From a virus: a DNA stretch of 49,320 nt. A program made the position numbers and the translations under genes. How positions within the stretch are numbered: position 1 is the first letter of the stretch; each line of letters begins with the position of its first letter. Location of the stretch: positions 1 through 49,320 of the IMG/VR virus record IMGVR_UViG_3300021057_000004; one strand, 5' to 3'. This document shows, in pieces, positions 35,554 to 44,132 of the stretch. The notes under the pieces were generated by a model. The model did not search any database. It saw nothing but the letters and a program-made list of their open reading frames with translations, and was not told the origin of the DNA.

Positions 35554-36374
35554 AGGTCGTCGTCGTCGGCTGCGGAAAGATGGGCGAGCGCCACGCCAGA
35601 ACTCTGCACCGCATGGGCCTCGAAGTCGGGCTAGTGGACGTGGACCAAGTGCGGCTGGAGCGCCTTGCGACCGAGCTTGGCAACAGCCAAGGGCCGTTCC
35701 GGGCTGCCATTGTTGCCGTCCCTACCACGCAGCACTTCGATCTAGCCTACGGGCTGATTTCCAAGGGCATGCATGTACTGGTGGAGAAGCCGGTGGCTCA
35801 GTACGCGAGTGAAGCCATCGACCTGGTAGAGCGGGCGAGGTGGATGGGGACGGTGCTGCATGTCGGCCACATCGAGCGCTTCAATCCGGCGTTTCGTCGG
35901 CTCGCGGCTGCGGTGAAGGCGCCGGTGATCGCCGAGATCAGCCGGTGCTCGGTAGAGAACGGGCGGTGCCTAGACGTGCACGTGGTCCACGACCTCATGA
36001 TCCACGACCTAGACCTGCTGATCTCGATGCTGGGCATGCCGTTGTGGCAGAAAGCCAAAGGCTCCGCGGACGATGCTGAAGCGCATCTGCACTTCCCCTG
36101 CGGCAGCGATGCGTATCTGCGCGCAAGCCGTGTCCACGACGAGAACGTGCGAGAGTGGCACACCATCTACGTCGACTCACCGCATGCCGAGGACGGCTAC
36201 CTGCGGGCTGACCTCCTCGCCGAAAAGGCGCCATTGGAGGACGAACTGGCCCATTTCCTTGATGCGGTGCAACAGCGCCGTCTCGACTACGAAGGGGCCA
36301 TACAGGCCGCCGATTCAGTATTCCTGGCCGAGGACATCGTGCGCCAGGTTAGCCAAATCAGGATGGCCGCATGA
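35550..36374 (+). CDS. Gfo/Idh/MocA-family oxidoreductase, UDP-GlcNAc 3-dehydrogenase-like
   Basis: 274 residues from TTG 35550, overlapping the portal TGA. The NAD(P)-binding Rossmann motif is VVGCGKMGERHARTL (6-20), with EKP at 79-81, VGHIERFNPAFR at 105-116 and DVHVVHDLMIHDLDLL around 142-157. These match nucleotide-sugar 3-dehydrogenases of the GnnA/WlbA type, in which the EKP Lys and the C-terminal His act in catalysis. Such enzymes start the conversion of UDP-GlcNAc to 3-amino sugars. Position between portal and scaffold is unusual. A transferase and an acyltransferase of matching pathways lie 5-6 kb downstream. Confidence 0.85.
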   Translation: MKVVVVGCGKMGERHARTLHRMGLEVGLVDVDQVRLERLATELGNSQGPFRAAIVAVPTTQHFDLAYGLISKGMHVLVEKPVAQYASEAIDLVERARWMGTVLHVGHIERFNPAFRRLAAAVKAPVIAEISRCSVENGRCLDVHVVHDLMIHDLDLLISMLGMPLWQKAKGSADDAEAHLHFPCGSDAYLRASRVHDENVREWHTIYVDSPHAEDGYLRADLLAEKAPLEDELAHFLDAVQQRRLDYEGAIQAADSVFLAEDIVRQVSQIRMAA

Positions 36375-36775
36375 TCGTAGACCGCAAGGACGTTCAGCAG
36401 TCGTTGACCCAGCGCCATGCGCGTGCACAGCAAAGCATGCTTCCGATGGCGAGGATACTGGCCGGCGCAGCCCCTCTCATGGACAGCCTGCAGCGAACCG
36501 ACGAGTGGGGGCGGTACTGCACCTACCTGCAGGGCATCGCCGAGAACTACACCAAGGCGAAGCAGAAGGCGCATGACCGCCTTGGCGACCCATCGGTGCT
36601 GGACGACGCCGAGGTGCGCAAGCTGCGCCACGACATCTTCCAGGCGAACGTCGCCATTGAAACCCTGCGCTTCGCAATCGAGCTCCCGGCCTACATCCTG
36701 AAGGGCGGGAAGGAAGCCGACGAGTTCATCGTGCAATTCGAGAAGAAAAATGAGACTACCCAACCGTCCTCTTAG
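36371..36775 (+). CDS. Helical protein of the head module (134 aa)
   Basis: Coupled to the oxidoreductase stop (ATGA). The sequence is predicted entirely helical (ARAQQSMLPMARILAGAAPL, EVRKLRHDIFQANVAIETLR) with a C-terminal polar tail. No family recognised. Possibly a head or portal-associated protein by position. Confidence 0.65.
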   Translation: MIVDRKDVQQSLTQRHARAQQSMLPMARILAGAAPLMDSLQRTDEWGRYCTYLQGIAENYTKAKQKAHDRLGDPSVLDDAEVRKLRHDIFQANVAIETLRFAIELPAYILKGGKEADEFIVQFEKKNETTQPSS

Positions 36776-37028
36776 CCGCCGAGCCGTCAAGCAGTTCTTC
36801 GTCAAGATCAACGAGGCGAAGTGGGAATACTGGTTCAGGCACGAGAAGGAAAACGGGCTCTTTGAACTCCGGGTGAAGGGTCCTTTCGACAAGGCCTATT
36901 ACAGCCCGGCTGGCCTGCGCGATTGGCTGCTCGCCGAGGGCGTATACCGCCCTGAGGACTTTCACGACTCCCCCCCTGACACCGGGGGATGGCTCGGCCC
37001 TGTTCGGCGCCACGCCCTTGCGGCGTAG
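36750..37028 (+). CDS. Hypothetical protein (92 aa)
   Basis: Overlaps the previous gene by 26 bp. MRLPNRPLSRRAVKQFFVKI is basic; a Trp/Tyr-rich centre (KWEYWFRHEKENGLFELRVK) and a Pro-rich tail follow. Function unknown. A 109-bp gap without recognisable signals follows. Confidence 0.6.
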   Translation: MRLPNRPLSRRAVKQFFVKINEAKWEYWFRHEKENGLFELRVKGPFDKAYYSPAGLRDWLLAEGVYRPEDFHDSPPDTGGWLGPVRRHALAA

Positions 37029-37137
37029 ACCCGCAGAAACCCCCGCAAAAACCTCGTCTTCCAATAGCGCCCCGTAGGTTCGGCCGCAACGGTCGTACTT
37101 GCCCGGTCGACGCGGGCTGGCAACGCGGGAAGGCGCG

Positions 37138-37953
37138 ATGACTCAAGAACACGCTGACGTGGACAACGTCGAAAACGGCGAGGGTGGCGCTTCGTCAGGC
37201 GGATCATCGAACGGTGGTTCGGATAACGACGACAAGCCGATTACGGCAAAGCAGCTGAAGGCGGCGCTTGCAAGCCAGCGAGCCCATTACGAGGGCCAGC
37301 TGGAAGCCCAGGCGCGCGAGTTCGAGGCGTTCAAGTCAGGCGCAGCGTCAAGGAAGGACGACGATCGCCAGGCTCCGAAGAGATTCACCAGGGCCGAGTT
37401 GAAGGCCGCGGTGGACGCCGGCCAGATCACGCAGGAGCAGGCCGACGACAGGTGGGCCTCGCAGGTGCGTGAGGAGGCCATCGAGCACGCGAACGCTACA
37501 GCGAATGCTGCCGTAGACGCACGGACGAAGAAGGAACGCATCGACGCGGACATTTCCGCGTACAAGCGGCTCAAGCCCGAGATCATGGAATCGGGCTCGG
37601 AAACACGGAAAAAGGTGCAGGAGGAGTTCAACTACCTCACCAGTATCGGGCAACCGAAATCCGTGGAAACCGAGCTCGCCGCGATCCGGTCGGTGCTGGG
37701 TCCACTGGACAAGCTGCAGAAGGCTGCCAATTCGCGTCGCGTGGAAGACCACGACGAGCAGGGCGGCTCAAGCGGCGATAGCGGCGGCGGAAAGCCGACC
37801 GGCAAGAAGCTAGTGGACGCGCTGAAGGGAGAACACAAGGACTTCTATCAGCGCGGCATCAAGAGCGGCAGGTACAAGGATTGGGAAGACGTCGAGAAGG
37901 AGCTTTCCTACGCATCGCCGAACGTTCGTCGTCGACTAGGGCTTCCGGCCTAG
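37138..37953 (+). CDS. Scaffolding protein (271 aa)
   Basis: Ser/Gly/Asn-rich disordered N-terminus with an acidic opening (MTQEHADVDNVENGEGG), a long coiled coil (KQLKAALASQRAHYEGQLEA to QEQADDRWASQVREEAIEHA) and a basic, folded C-terminus (EVEKELSYASPNVRRRLGLPA-type end). The composition and position directly before the head decoration and capsid genes are typical of phage scaffolds, which guide prohead assembly and leave before packaging. A TTG upstream at 37099 is in frame; I prefer the ATG. Confidence 0.8.
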   Translation: MTQEHADVDNVENGEGGASSGGSSNGGSDNDDKPITAKQLKAALASQRAHYEGQLEAQAREFEAFKSGAASRKDDDRQAPKRFTRAELKAAVDAGQITQEQADDRWASQVREEAIEHANATANAAVDARTKKERIDADISAYKRLKPEIMESGSETRKKVQEEFNYLTSIGQPKSVETELAAIRSVLGPLDKLQKAANSRRVEDHDEQGGSSGDSGGGKPTGKKLVDALKGEHKDFYQRGIKSGRYKDWEDVEKELSYASPNVRRRLGLPA

Positions 37954-38009
37954 TGCGTTATCCAAACCGCCGATCGAGGTCCAAACCCCGCAAACGCAGG
38001 GGCTAGGCC

Positions 38010-38369
38010 GTGCTCGAAATCGTCATTCCCGGGAAGTACACGCCGCGGCAGATCAAGCGGGCGGAACTGAAACGGGACGAGTTCAGGAAGAACCGCTACA
38101 CCAGTGGTAGCGCGAACCTGGACGACATGATCGCTCTCGGGAAGGCCGTAATCCTCTGCGCTACGCACGCCCGCAAGTTTCAGCCGGCCAAGGCGCACTA
38201 CCGCCTTCACCCCGACAGGAACCTTCGGCGCGTTAGGGGCAACTGCGACGTATGCCAGCAGTTCGGTTTCGCGTCCCTTTTCTTGAACGAGAAGGATGCG
38301 GAGGCCGAGCACCGCAAGGTGGAGAACTACCGGCGGGCCGCTGAGTACGGGCGCATGTTCAGAGGATAG
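38010..38369 (+). CDS. Head-module protein with CxxC (119 aa)
   Basis: GTG 38010 opens a basic protein (KYTPRQIKRAELKRDEFRKN). Near the end GNCDVCQQFGFASLFLNEKD holds a CxxC, with His and other polar residues before it, suggesting zinc binding. Function unknown; position between scaffold and decoration protein suggests a head role. Confidence 0.65.
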   Translation: MLEIVIPGKYTPRQIKRAELKRDEFRKNRYTSGSANLDDMIALGKAVILCATHARKFQPAKAHYRLHPDRNLRRVRGNCDVCQQFGFASLFLNEKDAEAEHRKVENYRRAAEYGRMFRG

Positions 38370-38373
38370 GAAC

Positions 38374-39096
38374 ATGGAATTCGCATACGACCTGTCCGGC
38401 GGTTCGACGGCCATCGTCAAGAAGTACCAAGTCGCGGCCACGAACACCGTTATCGGCAGGCCTTACCTGAAGGTGGCATCGAACGGCTCTGGCGTCGTGC
38501 TCGGCACGACTGGCGGCGCCGTGGACTTCGTCGGAGTGAACGTCGACGCAGCCGGGACCTACGTCACGGCCCAGCAGTCGGACAACTCCGACACGGCGCG
38601 GCTCACGTCGCTCATCATCAACCCCACGGCGGTTTTCCGCGCCCGGCTCTCCGGTGGCGCGGCGGACGGCACCGCGCTTACGGCCGCGACCGTAACCACG
38701 GCTTCCACGGATGGCCTTTCGGTGACGACCTCAGGGTTCGACCCGAACAGCCCGGACCTGGACGAGGGGATTATCTGGGGATACAGCGGCGCCAACGCTG
38801 GCAAAGCCCGGAAGATCACGTCGACTGCGGCGAACGCGGCGACCGTTACGGTGGCGTTCCCATACGACACGGCGGTCGGCGATCAATTCCTGTACGCCGG
38901 AGTGTCGCCTCTTAGCACGATCACGGCCCAGCTGACGACCAACTGCACGGAAGTCGACGCCACGGTAGCGATCTCCGGCGACGCGACGATCGTCGTGGTC
39001 GAGATGGTGCTCAACGACATCGCCAACGAGGGCACGACGAAGAGCTACGCGCTCATCCAGTTCGTCGACCACCTCCTCGGCGCGACCGTGACCTAA
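38374..39096 (+). CDS. Head decoration/stabilisation protein candidate (240 aa)
   Basis: ATG 38374 follows AGAGGATAGG. Product is rich in Thr, Ala, Gly and Val with regular beta strands (TNTVIGRPYLKVASNGSGVV), typical of head-decoration proteins. It directly precedes the capsid gene. A longer upstream frame is a shadow. No family name can be assigned. Confidence 0.72.
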   Translation: MEFAYDLSGGSTAIVKKYQVAATNTVIGRPYLKVASNGSGVVLGTTGGAVDFVGVNVDAAGTYVTAQQSDNSDTARLTSLIINPTAVFRARLSGGAADGTALTAATVTTASTDGLSVTTSGFDPNSPDLDEGIIWGYSGANAGKARKITSTAANAATVTVAFPYDTAVGDQFLYAGVSPLSTITAQLTTNCTEVDATVAISGDATIVVVEMVLNDIANEGTTKSYALIQFVDHLLGATVT

Positions 39097-39118
39097 CCGA
39101 GAGTCCAGGAGAACAGAC

Positions 39119-40036
39119 ATGGCAACCCCAATGCAGTCCACCGCGTTTGCGGACCTCCTCGACCCGCGGTTTCAGCGCATCTTCCACGAGGAGAAAAACC
39201 AGATCCCGTCGATGATCGGGGAGATTTACAGCACCGTTCCCCACAGCGGCCGTCAGAACATGACGTGGTCCGAAGTCGGGACCATCGGCGGCTGGGACGA
39301 GTTCACCGGCACGGTGTCTTACGGTTCGCTGAACCAGGGCTACGACGTGACGATGACCTTCGTCGAGTTCACGAAGGGCATTCAGGCGGAACGCAAGCTC
39401 GTCGACGACGAGCAGTTCCACATCCTCGACCAGCGGCCCAAGGCGCTCGCGTCGTCCTACGCGAGAACCCGGGAGCAGCACGCGCATCGCATCTTCAACA
39501 ACGCCTTCAGCGTGGACACGTTCTTCTACAGCCACTCCGAAGGCGTCGCGCTGTGCTCGAACAGCCACACGACCACCTCCGGCGCCTCGACGTCGGCCGG
39601 CTTCGACAACCTCATCACCGCATCGCTGACAGCGACCGCGGTGGCGGCGGCTCGGATCCAGATGGTCGGCTTCCGCGGCGACCAGGCCGAGAAGATCGAC
39701 GTGACCCCGGACGAGCTCTGGTATCCGCCGGACCTCTACGAGCAGGCCTACGAGATCATGAAGGCCAGCGGCAAGGTCGACACAGCGAACAACAACCCGA
39801 ACGTGCACCAGGGCCAGTACAAGGGCTACGAGTGCCGCTACTTCACCGACACGAACAACTGGTTCATGTGCGATTCGCGCATGCGCAAGATGTACGTGAT
39901 GTGGGCCGACCGCGTGCCGGTCGAGTTCGCGATGGTGGAGGACTTCGACACGCTGGTCGGCAAGTGGCGCGGCTACGCCCGCTACGCCAACGTGTACACG
40001 AACTGGCGCTGGGTTCTCGGCGCACAGGTGACGTGA
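39119..40036 (+). CDS. Major capsid protein
   Basis: 305 residues after a strong AGGAGA ribosome site. The layout FADLLDPRFQRIFHEEKNQI, TWSEVGTIGGWDEFTG, VTMTFVEFTKGIQAERKLVD and ARTREQHAHRIFNNAF resembles capsid proteins of the Mu gpT-like group within the HK97 fold, with an N-terminal arm, E-loop and A-domain. The C-terminal YARYANVYTNWRWVLGAQVT is conserved among relatives. Position after scaffold and decoration protein fits. It builds the icosahedral shell. Confidence 0.88.
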   Translation: MATPMQSTAFADLLDPRFQRIFHEEKNQIPSMIGEIYSTVPHSGRQNMTWSEVGTIGGWDEFTGTVSYGSLNQGYDVTMTFVEFTKGIQAERKLVDDEQFHILDQRPKALASSYARTREQHAHRIFNNAFSVDTFFYSHSEGVALCSNSHTTTSGASTSAGFDNLITASLTATAVAAARIQMVGFRGDQAEKIDVTPDELWYPPDLYEQAYEIMKASGKVDTANNNPNVHQGQYKGYECRYFTDTNNWFMCDSRMRKMYVMWADRVPVEFAMVEDFDTLVGKWRGYARYANVYTNWRWVLGAQVT

Positions 40037-40218
40037 TGGCGAACCCGTACTGGAACAACCAGCACGGGGCGAACCGCAAGGGGGCCGGCGGGCACGGCAA
40101 CACGCCCAAAGGCTCCCCTGCGAGTCCGAACCTCGGCTCGAAGCAAAAGGACCGTTCTGGCGGCACCCCGAAAACCGGATGGTTCGGGAAATTTTTCGTC
40201 AAGAGCGAAGGCATTTAA
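40036..40218 (+). CDS. Gly/Asn/Lys-rich small protein (60 aa)
   Basis: ATG shares a base with the capsid TGA. MANPYWNNQHGANRKGAGGH then SPASPNLGSKQKDRSGG is disordered and basic, ending TGWFGKFFVKSEGI. It could be a capsid-associated tail or minor head protein. No family recognised. Confidence 0.6.
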   Translation: MANPYWNNQHGANRKGAGGHGNTPKGSPASPNLGSKQKDRSGGTPKTGWFGKFFVKSEGI

Positions 40219-40288
40219 CCGCTGGTCCAGACTTGAGGCCACGCAAGCGGACGGGTAGGGCGGAAATCGTGGCGAAGGAGAAGTACAG

Positions 40289-41233
40289 ATGAGTTACCTG
40301 ACCACGTACGGCACCCTCTGGGGCGCCATTCCGATCACGACCGGCCGCGTGTTCTTCGTGGCCCCATCAGCGAGCTACACCGTAGAGGGACGCAGCTACG
40401 TTGCCTCGGACAACAACGACGGCCTCTCCCCAGAGCGTGCGCTTCTGACCGTGAACCAGGCAGTGACGAACGCGACCGCAGATGTGGGAGACGTCATCAT
40501 GCTCCTGCCTGGCTCGCATTCATGGAGCGCGACGCAGACCATCAACAAGGCTGGCCTGAAGGTGCTCGGCGTGCCCGGCGGTCCTATCGACCCGCACGAG
40601 CATGGCACGCGCACGACCAGGTACGACGCGGCAGTGACGACCACGGCTTCTGCCGCCGTCTTCACGGTGTCCTCGGCGAGAACCGAGATTGCCTACGTGC
40701 ACATCGTCCCGGCTTCGGCGCAGGCTGGCATCAGCCTCGCTGCCGCGGACGCGAACTTCCATGACATCACGTGGAACATCACCACCGCAGCGAATACCGC
40801 TACTTTCGGCATCAGCGTGACCGGCGCTTCGGCCCGTCCGCGCCTGTCGAATCACTACGTCTACGTAGAGGACAACCAAGGGCCGTTCCTGCGTTGCGCT
40901 GCGGCGACTGGCGGGATGGACGGCGGGGTCCTGCAGAGGAGCCTAGTGGTGCTGGCTGGCTCGACGGCCTGGGATGACGTGGTGGAGATCACGACCGGCG
41001 TCGACAACTTCACCATCCGGGACTGCGACTTCATCCACAGTTCCGGCGCCATCATGACGGACGTCATCGACGTCACTGGCAACACGAACGATCACGCGGT
41101 GATGGTGATGCGCTGCATGCACGCGGTGGCTGGCGACCTTACGGAAGCTACGGCGACCAGCGACATCGTGCTCTGCAACAACTACATCGCGACGATTCAG
41201 GGCGGCACGGGCGGCACGCTGTCCACCGGCTGA
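40289..41233 (+). CDS. Right-handed beta-helix protein, pectate-lyase-like fold (314 aa)
   Basis: AAGGAG precedes the ATG. Repeating strands of about 20-25 residues with stacked hydrophobics (ERALLTVNQAVTNATADVGD, VIMLLPGSHSWSATQTI, KAGLKVLGVPGGPIDPHEHG, EIAYVHIVPASAQAGISLAA) form a beta-helix; TVNQAV and GDVIMLLPG echo the start of tailspike and polysaccharide-lyase folds. No catalytic Asp/Arg set is recognised. It could be a virion surface protein or a polysaccharide-binding decoration, and it precedes two sugar-active genes. Confidence 0.75.
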   Translation: MSYLTTYGTLWGAIPITTGRVFFVAPSASYTVEGRSYVASDNNDGLSPERALLTVNQAVTNATADVGDVIMLLPGSHSWSATQTINKAGLKVLGVPGGPIDPHEHGTRTTRYDAAVTTTASAAVFTVSSARTEIAYVHIVPASAQAGISLAAADANFHDITWNITTAANTATFGISVTGASARPRLSNHYVYVEDNQGPFLRCAAATGGMDGGVLQRSLVVLAGSTAWDDVVEITTGVDNFTIRDCDFIHSSGAIMTDVIDVTGNTNDHAVMVMRCMHAVAGDLTEATATSDIVLCNNYIATIQGGTGGTLSTG

Positions 41234-41946
41234 TGCAGCACGTTTCCTCCCAGCACGCTCCGGGGACGGTCGTCGTTACGGCGGCCTCCCTGGCGCGATA
41301 TGCGGAGTTCTGGCTGTCGATCGAGGCGCTGCAGGTTCCGCACGGCACGCGCCTCATCGCCGCCAGAGGCGCGGACATCCCGCACCAGTTGAACGAAGGC
41401 GTGCGCCGGATGACCGGAGCATGGTGCTGGTTCCTCGGCGACGACCATACCTTCGAGGCAGACCTGCTTCTCAGGCTGCTCGACCGCGAACTCGACTTCG
41501 TGCTGCCGGTCGTTCCGCGCCGGGACTCGCCGTTCGTCCCATGCCTGATGCACGGGCCGATTGCCGAGAAGATGCGGCGCTACTCGTGGCTGGATCTTCC
41601 GACGCAGGGGCTATTCAAGCTTCCGAAGGGCGACTCGGCTGGGCAGGCTGGGGCGCTGGTCAGGAAACCCGTGCTCGACCGCCTTGGCGATCCGTGGTTC
41701 GAGGGCGGGAAGCTCACGCCTGGGCGGCTCATGGAGGATATGTACTTCATCCAGCGCATGCACGACTTCGGTGTAGACGTCTGGGTGGACTGCGACCGGG
41801 TGATGCCGCACATCGCGAACGTGACCATCACGCCCCAGCGCTATCAGGGCCGCTGGTACGCCGGCCACATTACCCCGCAAGGGCCGGTGCTCTGGGACGA
41901 GCCAGAAGAGGTCGGCTGGGGCAACAACATCCGGCGGGTCGCGTGA
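41233..41946 (+). CDS. GT-A-like glycosyltransferase (237 aa)
   Basis: The start shares a base with the preceding TGA. VVVTAASLARYAEFWLSIEA is a Rossmann-like opening, and WCWFLGDDHTFEADLLLRLL carries a metal-binding GDDH (69-72) in place of the canonical DxD. RLMEDMYFIQRMHDFGVDVW resembles the acceptor-side ED motif of GT2-like enzymes, and the C-terminus ends PEEVGWGNNIRRV. It probably transfers a sugar onto a phage structural protein or surface polymer. Donor and acceptor are unknown. Followed by an overlapping acyltransferase gene. Confidence 0.75.
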   Translation: MQHVSSQHAPGTVVVTAASLARYAEFWLSIEALQVPHGTRLIAARGADIPHQLNEGVRRMTGAWCWFLGDDHTFEADLLLRLLDRELDFVLPVVPRRDSPFVPCLMHGPIAEKMRRYSWLDLPTQGLFKLPKGDSAGQAGALVRKPVLDRLGDPWFEGGKLTPGRLMEDMYFIQRMHDFGVDVWVDCDRVMPHIANVTITPQRYQGRWYAGHITPQGPVLWDEPEEVGWGNNIRRVA

Positions 41947-42374
41947 TAGCCGACACTGCCCGCATCGCCGAAAGCACGAAGGTATGGCAGTACGCCTCGG
42001 TCGGCGAGGGCACGATCATCGGTCCCGGTGGCGTGGTCGGCAGTTGCGCCTACGTCGGCAAGAACTGCCGCATCGGCTCCAACGTCCGCATTCAGCACGG
42101 CGCGTTCATCCCGAACGGCACTGTGATCGAGGACAACGTCTTCATCGGCCCGAACGTCACGATGACGGACGACAAGTACCCGAAAGCGGGAAACCACGGC
42201 TATGTGCCCCAGCCCCCGCGCATCCTCAAAGGCGCTTCCATAGGCGCCGGGGCAGTCATTCTTCCAGGGGTGGTCATTGGCGTCGACGCGATGGTCGCGG
42301 CCGGTGCTGTCGTCACCCACGACGTCAACTACGGCGAGAAGGTCGTCGGCATCCCAGCCAGAAAGGCAGCCTGA
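41943..42374 (+). CDS. Hexapeptide-repeat (LbH) acyltransferase, WlbB/WxcM-N-like
   Basis: 143 residues from GTG 41943, overlapping the glycosyltransferase TGA. Repeats of the [LIV]-G-x-x hexapeptide type run from IADTARIAESTKVWQYASVG through CRIGSNVRIQHGAFIPNGTV, then IEDNVFIGPNVTMTDDKYPK (a family loop) and ASIGAGAVILPGVVIGVDAM. The DDKYP phrase and length match N-acetyltransferases acting on UDP-linked 3-amino sugars (WlbB/WbpD, WxcM N-terminal). With the dehydrogenase at 35550 it could belong to an amino-sugar pathway, although no aminotransferase is present. Trimer with active sites between subunits is expected. Confidence 0.82.
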   Translation: MIADTARIAESTKVWQYASVGEGTIIGPGGVVGSCAYVGKNCRIGSNVRIQHGAFIPNGTVIEDNVFIGPNVTMTDDKYPKAGNHGYVPQPPRILKGASIGAGAVILPGVVIGVDAMVAAGAVVTHDVNYGEKVVGIPARKAA

Positions 42375-42376
42375 AC

Positions 42377-43093
42377 ATGGACACGCAAGTCTTCGACACG
42401 AAACCGCTCCTTCGCCCGGATCAGGCCCAAGCCGCCCGGGAGGAAATCGCCTCGCTGGAGGCCAAGATGACCAGCCCGCACATCCAGGACAAGGGTGAGG
42501 TCTATCGGCAACTGCAGCGCTCGAAAAAGCTGTACGAGCAGCAGATCCCGAAACCCCCTGCGAACGCCGATGAGGAAGGCCGCATGGTGGCGAGGAGCAG
42601 ACAGTTGCTCAACGAAATCCTCACGGGGATGCCCTCGCAGGAGGAGATGCGCAAGGCTCCTCCGGGCGCGGTCGACAAGCATCGGAGTTGGGAAGGCCGA
42701 AACAAGGCGAGGATTCTGGAGTGGAAGAACCTGCAGTTGCGTCTGCGGCCCGGCGAGCGCGACGCGGCGAATCTGGAGAAGCACCGCCCGACTGCGTCGA
42801 CCCTGAACATGGACAACGCGCAGATCCAAGGGAAGCAGTTCTTCATGCCGGCCACCAATGGCCCCGCGGTCGTCTTCAGCCAAGAGCAGATCGAATACCT
42901 CAAGTCCCTTGGGTTCGAGCCCAGCCTCATGTCGAACGATCAGCGCTCGGCGGTGAAGGACCACATCGAGAACGGAATCGGCTTGGCGAACGCGAAGCAA
43001 GGGAAACCAAAGCGCACCATGAGCCCGGAGCAGAAGGCGGCCATGAAGGCAGGACGCCAGCGCAAAGCGGCCGAGAAGGCTGCGAAGGAGTGA
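42377..43093 (+). CDS. Helical, basic structural-type protein (238 aa)
   Basis: ATG 42377 is two bases after the acyltransferase stop; AAAGG precedes it. Helical throughout with charged segments (QAAREEIASLEAKMTSPHIQ, SRQLLNEILTGMPSQEEMRK), and a basic C-terminus (RTMSPEQKAAMKAGRQRKAA). Possibly a head or connector-associated protein. No family recognised. Confidence 0.65.
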   Translation: MDTQVFDTKPLLRPDQAQAAREEIASLEAKMTSPHIQDKGEVYRQLQRSKKLYEQQIPKPPANADEEGRMVARSRQLLNEILTGMPSQEEMRKAPPGAVDKHRSWEGRNKARILEWKNLQLRLRPGERDAANLEKHRPTASTLNMDNAQIQGKQFFMPATNGPAVVFSQEQIEYLKSLGFEPSLMSNDQRSAVKDHIENGIGLANAKQGKPKRTMSPEQKAAMKAGRQRKAAEKAAKE

Positions 43094-43097
43094 GCCA

Positions 43098-44126
43098 ATG
43101 GCCTTTCCCTGGCTTTTCGAGGAAGGTTTCGAAGACGGGACGCGGGGAGCTTTCAACAGCGAAACCGACACGGAAACCCGGCTCGATTTTCCTCACTACA
43201 CCACACTCGCTTCGCTCACTGGCCTGGCGATGCCGTTCCGCGGCGCCTACTGCATGCGGGTGAACCTGGCAAATGACGGCACGCCGGCCGACGCCTACGT
43301 GCAGGAGGACGACGGGTTCGATCTTGCGCTCGATGGCGTCGAGCATGTCCGGTTCCAGCTTTTCGTGTCCACGGACATAACGATGGCGGACACCGACGAG
43401 TTCATCATCCTCGCGCTGCAGTCCGCCGGGCCAACGAACGAAGCCGTGGTCGTCATCAACTACACGACGGCAAACGGGTTGCGGATCGGCGTCGGCGAGA
43501 CGTCAGGCAGCCAGTTCCTACCGCTGACGACAGGGGTTTGGCATACGGTGGAACTCGCCGTGACTCTCGACGATGGCGCGAGCAACGACGGTTCTCTCGT
43601 GCTGCGCCTGGACGATGCGGCGGCGACTACTGTCTCATCGCTCGATCAGGCGGCCATTGCCCAAGCAAGGCTCGGCGTGGTTGGTCAGGACGCCGGGACC
43701 ACGAAAGGTTATCTGCTGTTCGATGATGTCATGGTCGACGACGCGCGTCTCGGGCCGAAGGTTGAGCGGTTTCGGCAGGCCGACTACCTGACCAAGTCCG
43801 GTCACGCCTTTGTCGGGCCTGGCGAGATCACCGGCATTTCGATGATCGCGGGCGCCGCCACGGACAACACGGTAACGATCTACGACACCGACACCGGGTA
43901 CACGACCGACGCGACGAATGTTGTCTATGCAGGCGGCGTCGAAGTGGCGAGCGCGACACGTGATCTGCTGCTCAACGAGAAGATTCGAGTGAAGCGCGGT
44001 GCCTACGTGGTGCTGGCTGGCACGAACCCGCGGGCGCAAGTGCGTTTCAGGAATCCGCATAGCCTGGGCGATGGCGCGATGCGGACCTACGCCGCGCGCC
44101 GCAAACCAGGTCCGTTCACTGCATGA
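43098..44126 (+). CDS. Concanavalin/LamG-like beta-sandwich virion protein (342 aa)
   Basis: GAAGGAG precedes ATG 43098. The N-terminal 220 residues have the jelly-roll layout of LamG/concanavalin-like domains: EEGFEDGTRGAFNSE, GAYCMRVNLANDGTPADAYV, VRFQLFVSTDITM, GVWHTVELAVTLDDGA and YLLFDDVMVDDARL. A C-terminal beta domain follows. Such domains on phage virions bind glycans or act as decoration. Position in the structural module supports a virion role. Confidence 0.75.
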   Translation: MAFPWLFEEGFEDGTRGAFNSETDTETRLDFPHYTTLASLTGLAMPFRGAYCMRVNLANDGTPADAYVQEDDGFDLALDGVEHVRFQLFVSTDITMADTDEFIILALQSAGPTNEAVVVINYTTANGLRIGVGETSGSQFLPLTTGVWHTVELAVTLDDGASNDGSLVLRLDDAAATTVSSLDQAAIAQARLGVVGQDAGTTKGYLLFDDVMVDDARLGPKVERFRQADYLTKSGHAFVGPGEITGISMIAGAATDNTVTIYDTDTGYTTDATNVVYAGGVEVASATRDLLLNEKIRVKRGAYVVLAGTNPRAQVRFRNPHSLGDGAMRTYAARRKPGPFTA

Positions 44127-44132
44127 GGACGA

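Noticed and set aside
37029-37137. Gap before the scaffold gene as a possible promoter
   Set aside because: No convincing -35/-10 pair or repeat; only a GC-rich stretch without recognisable signals.
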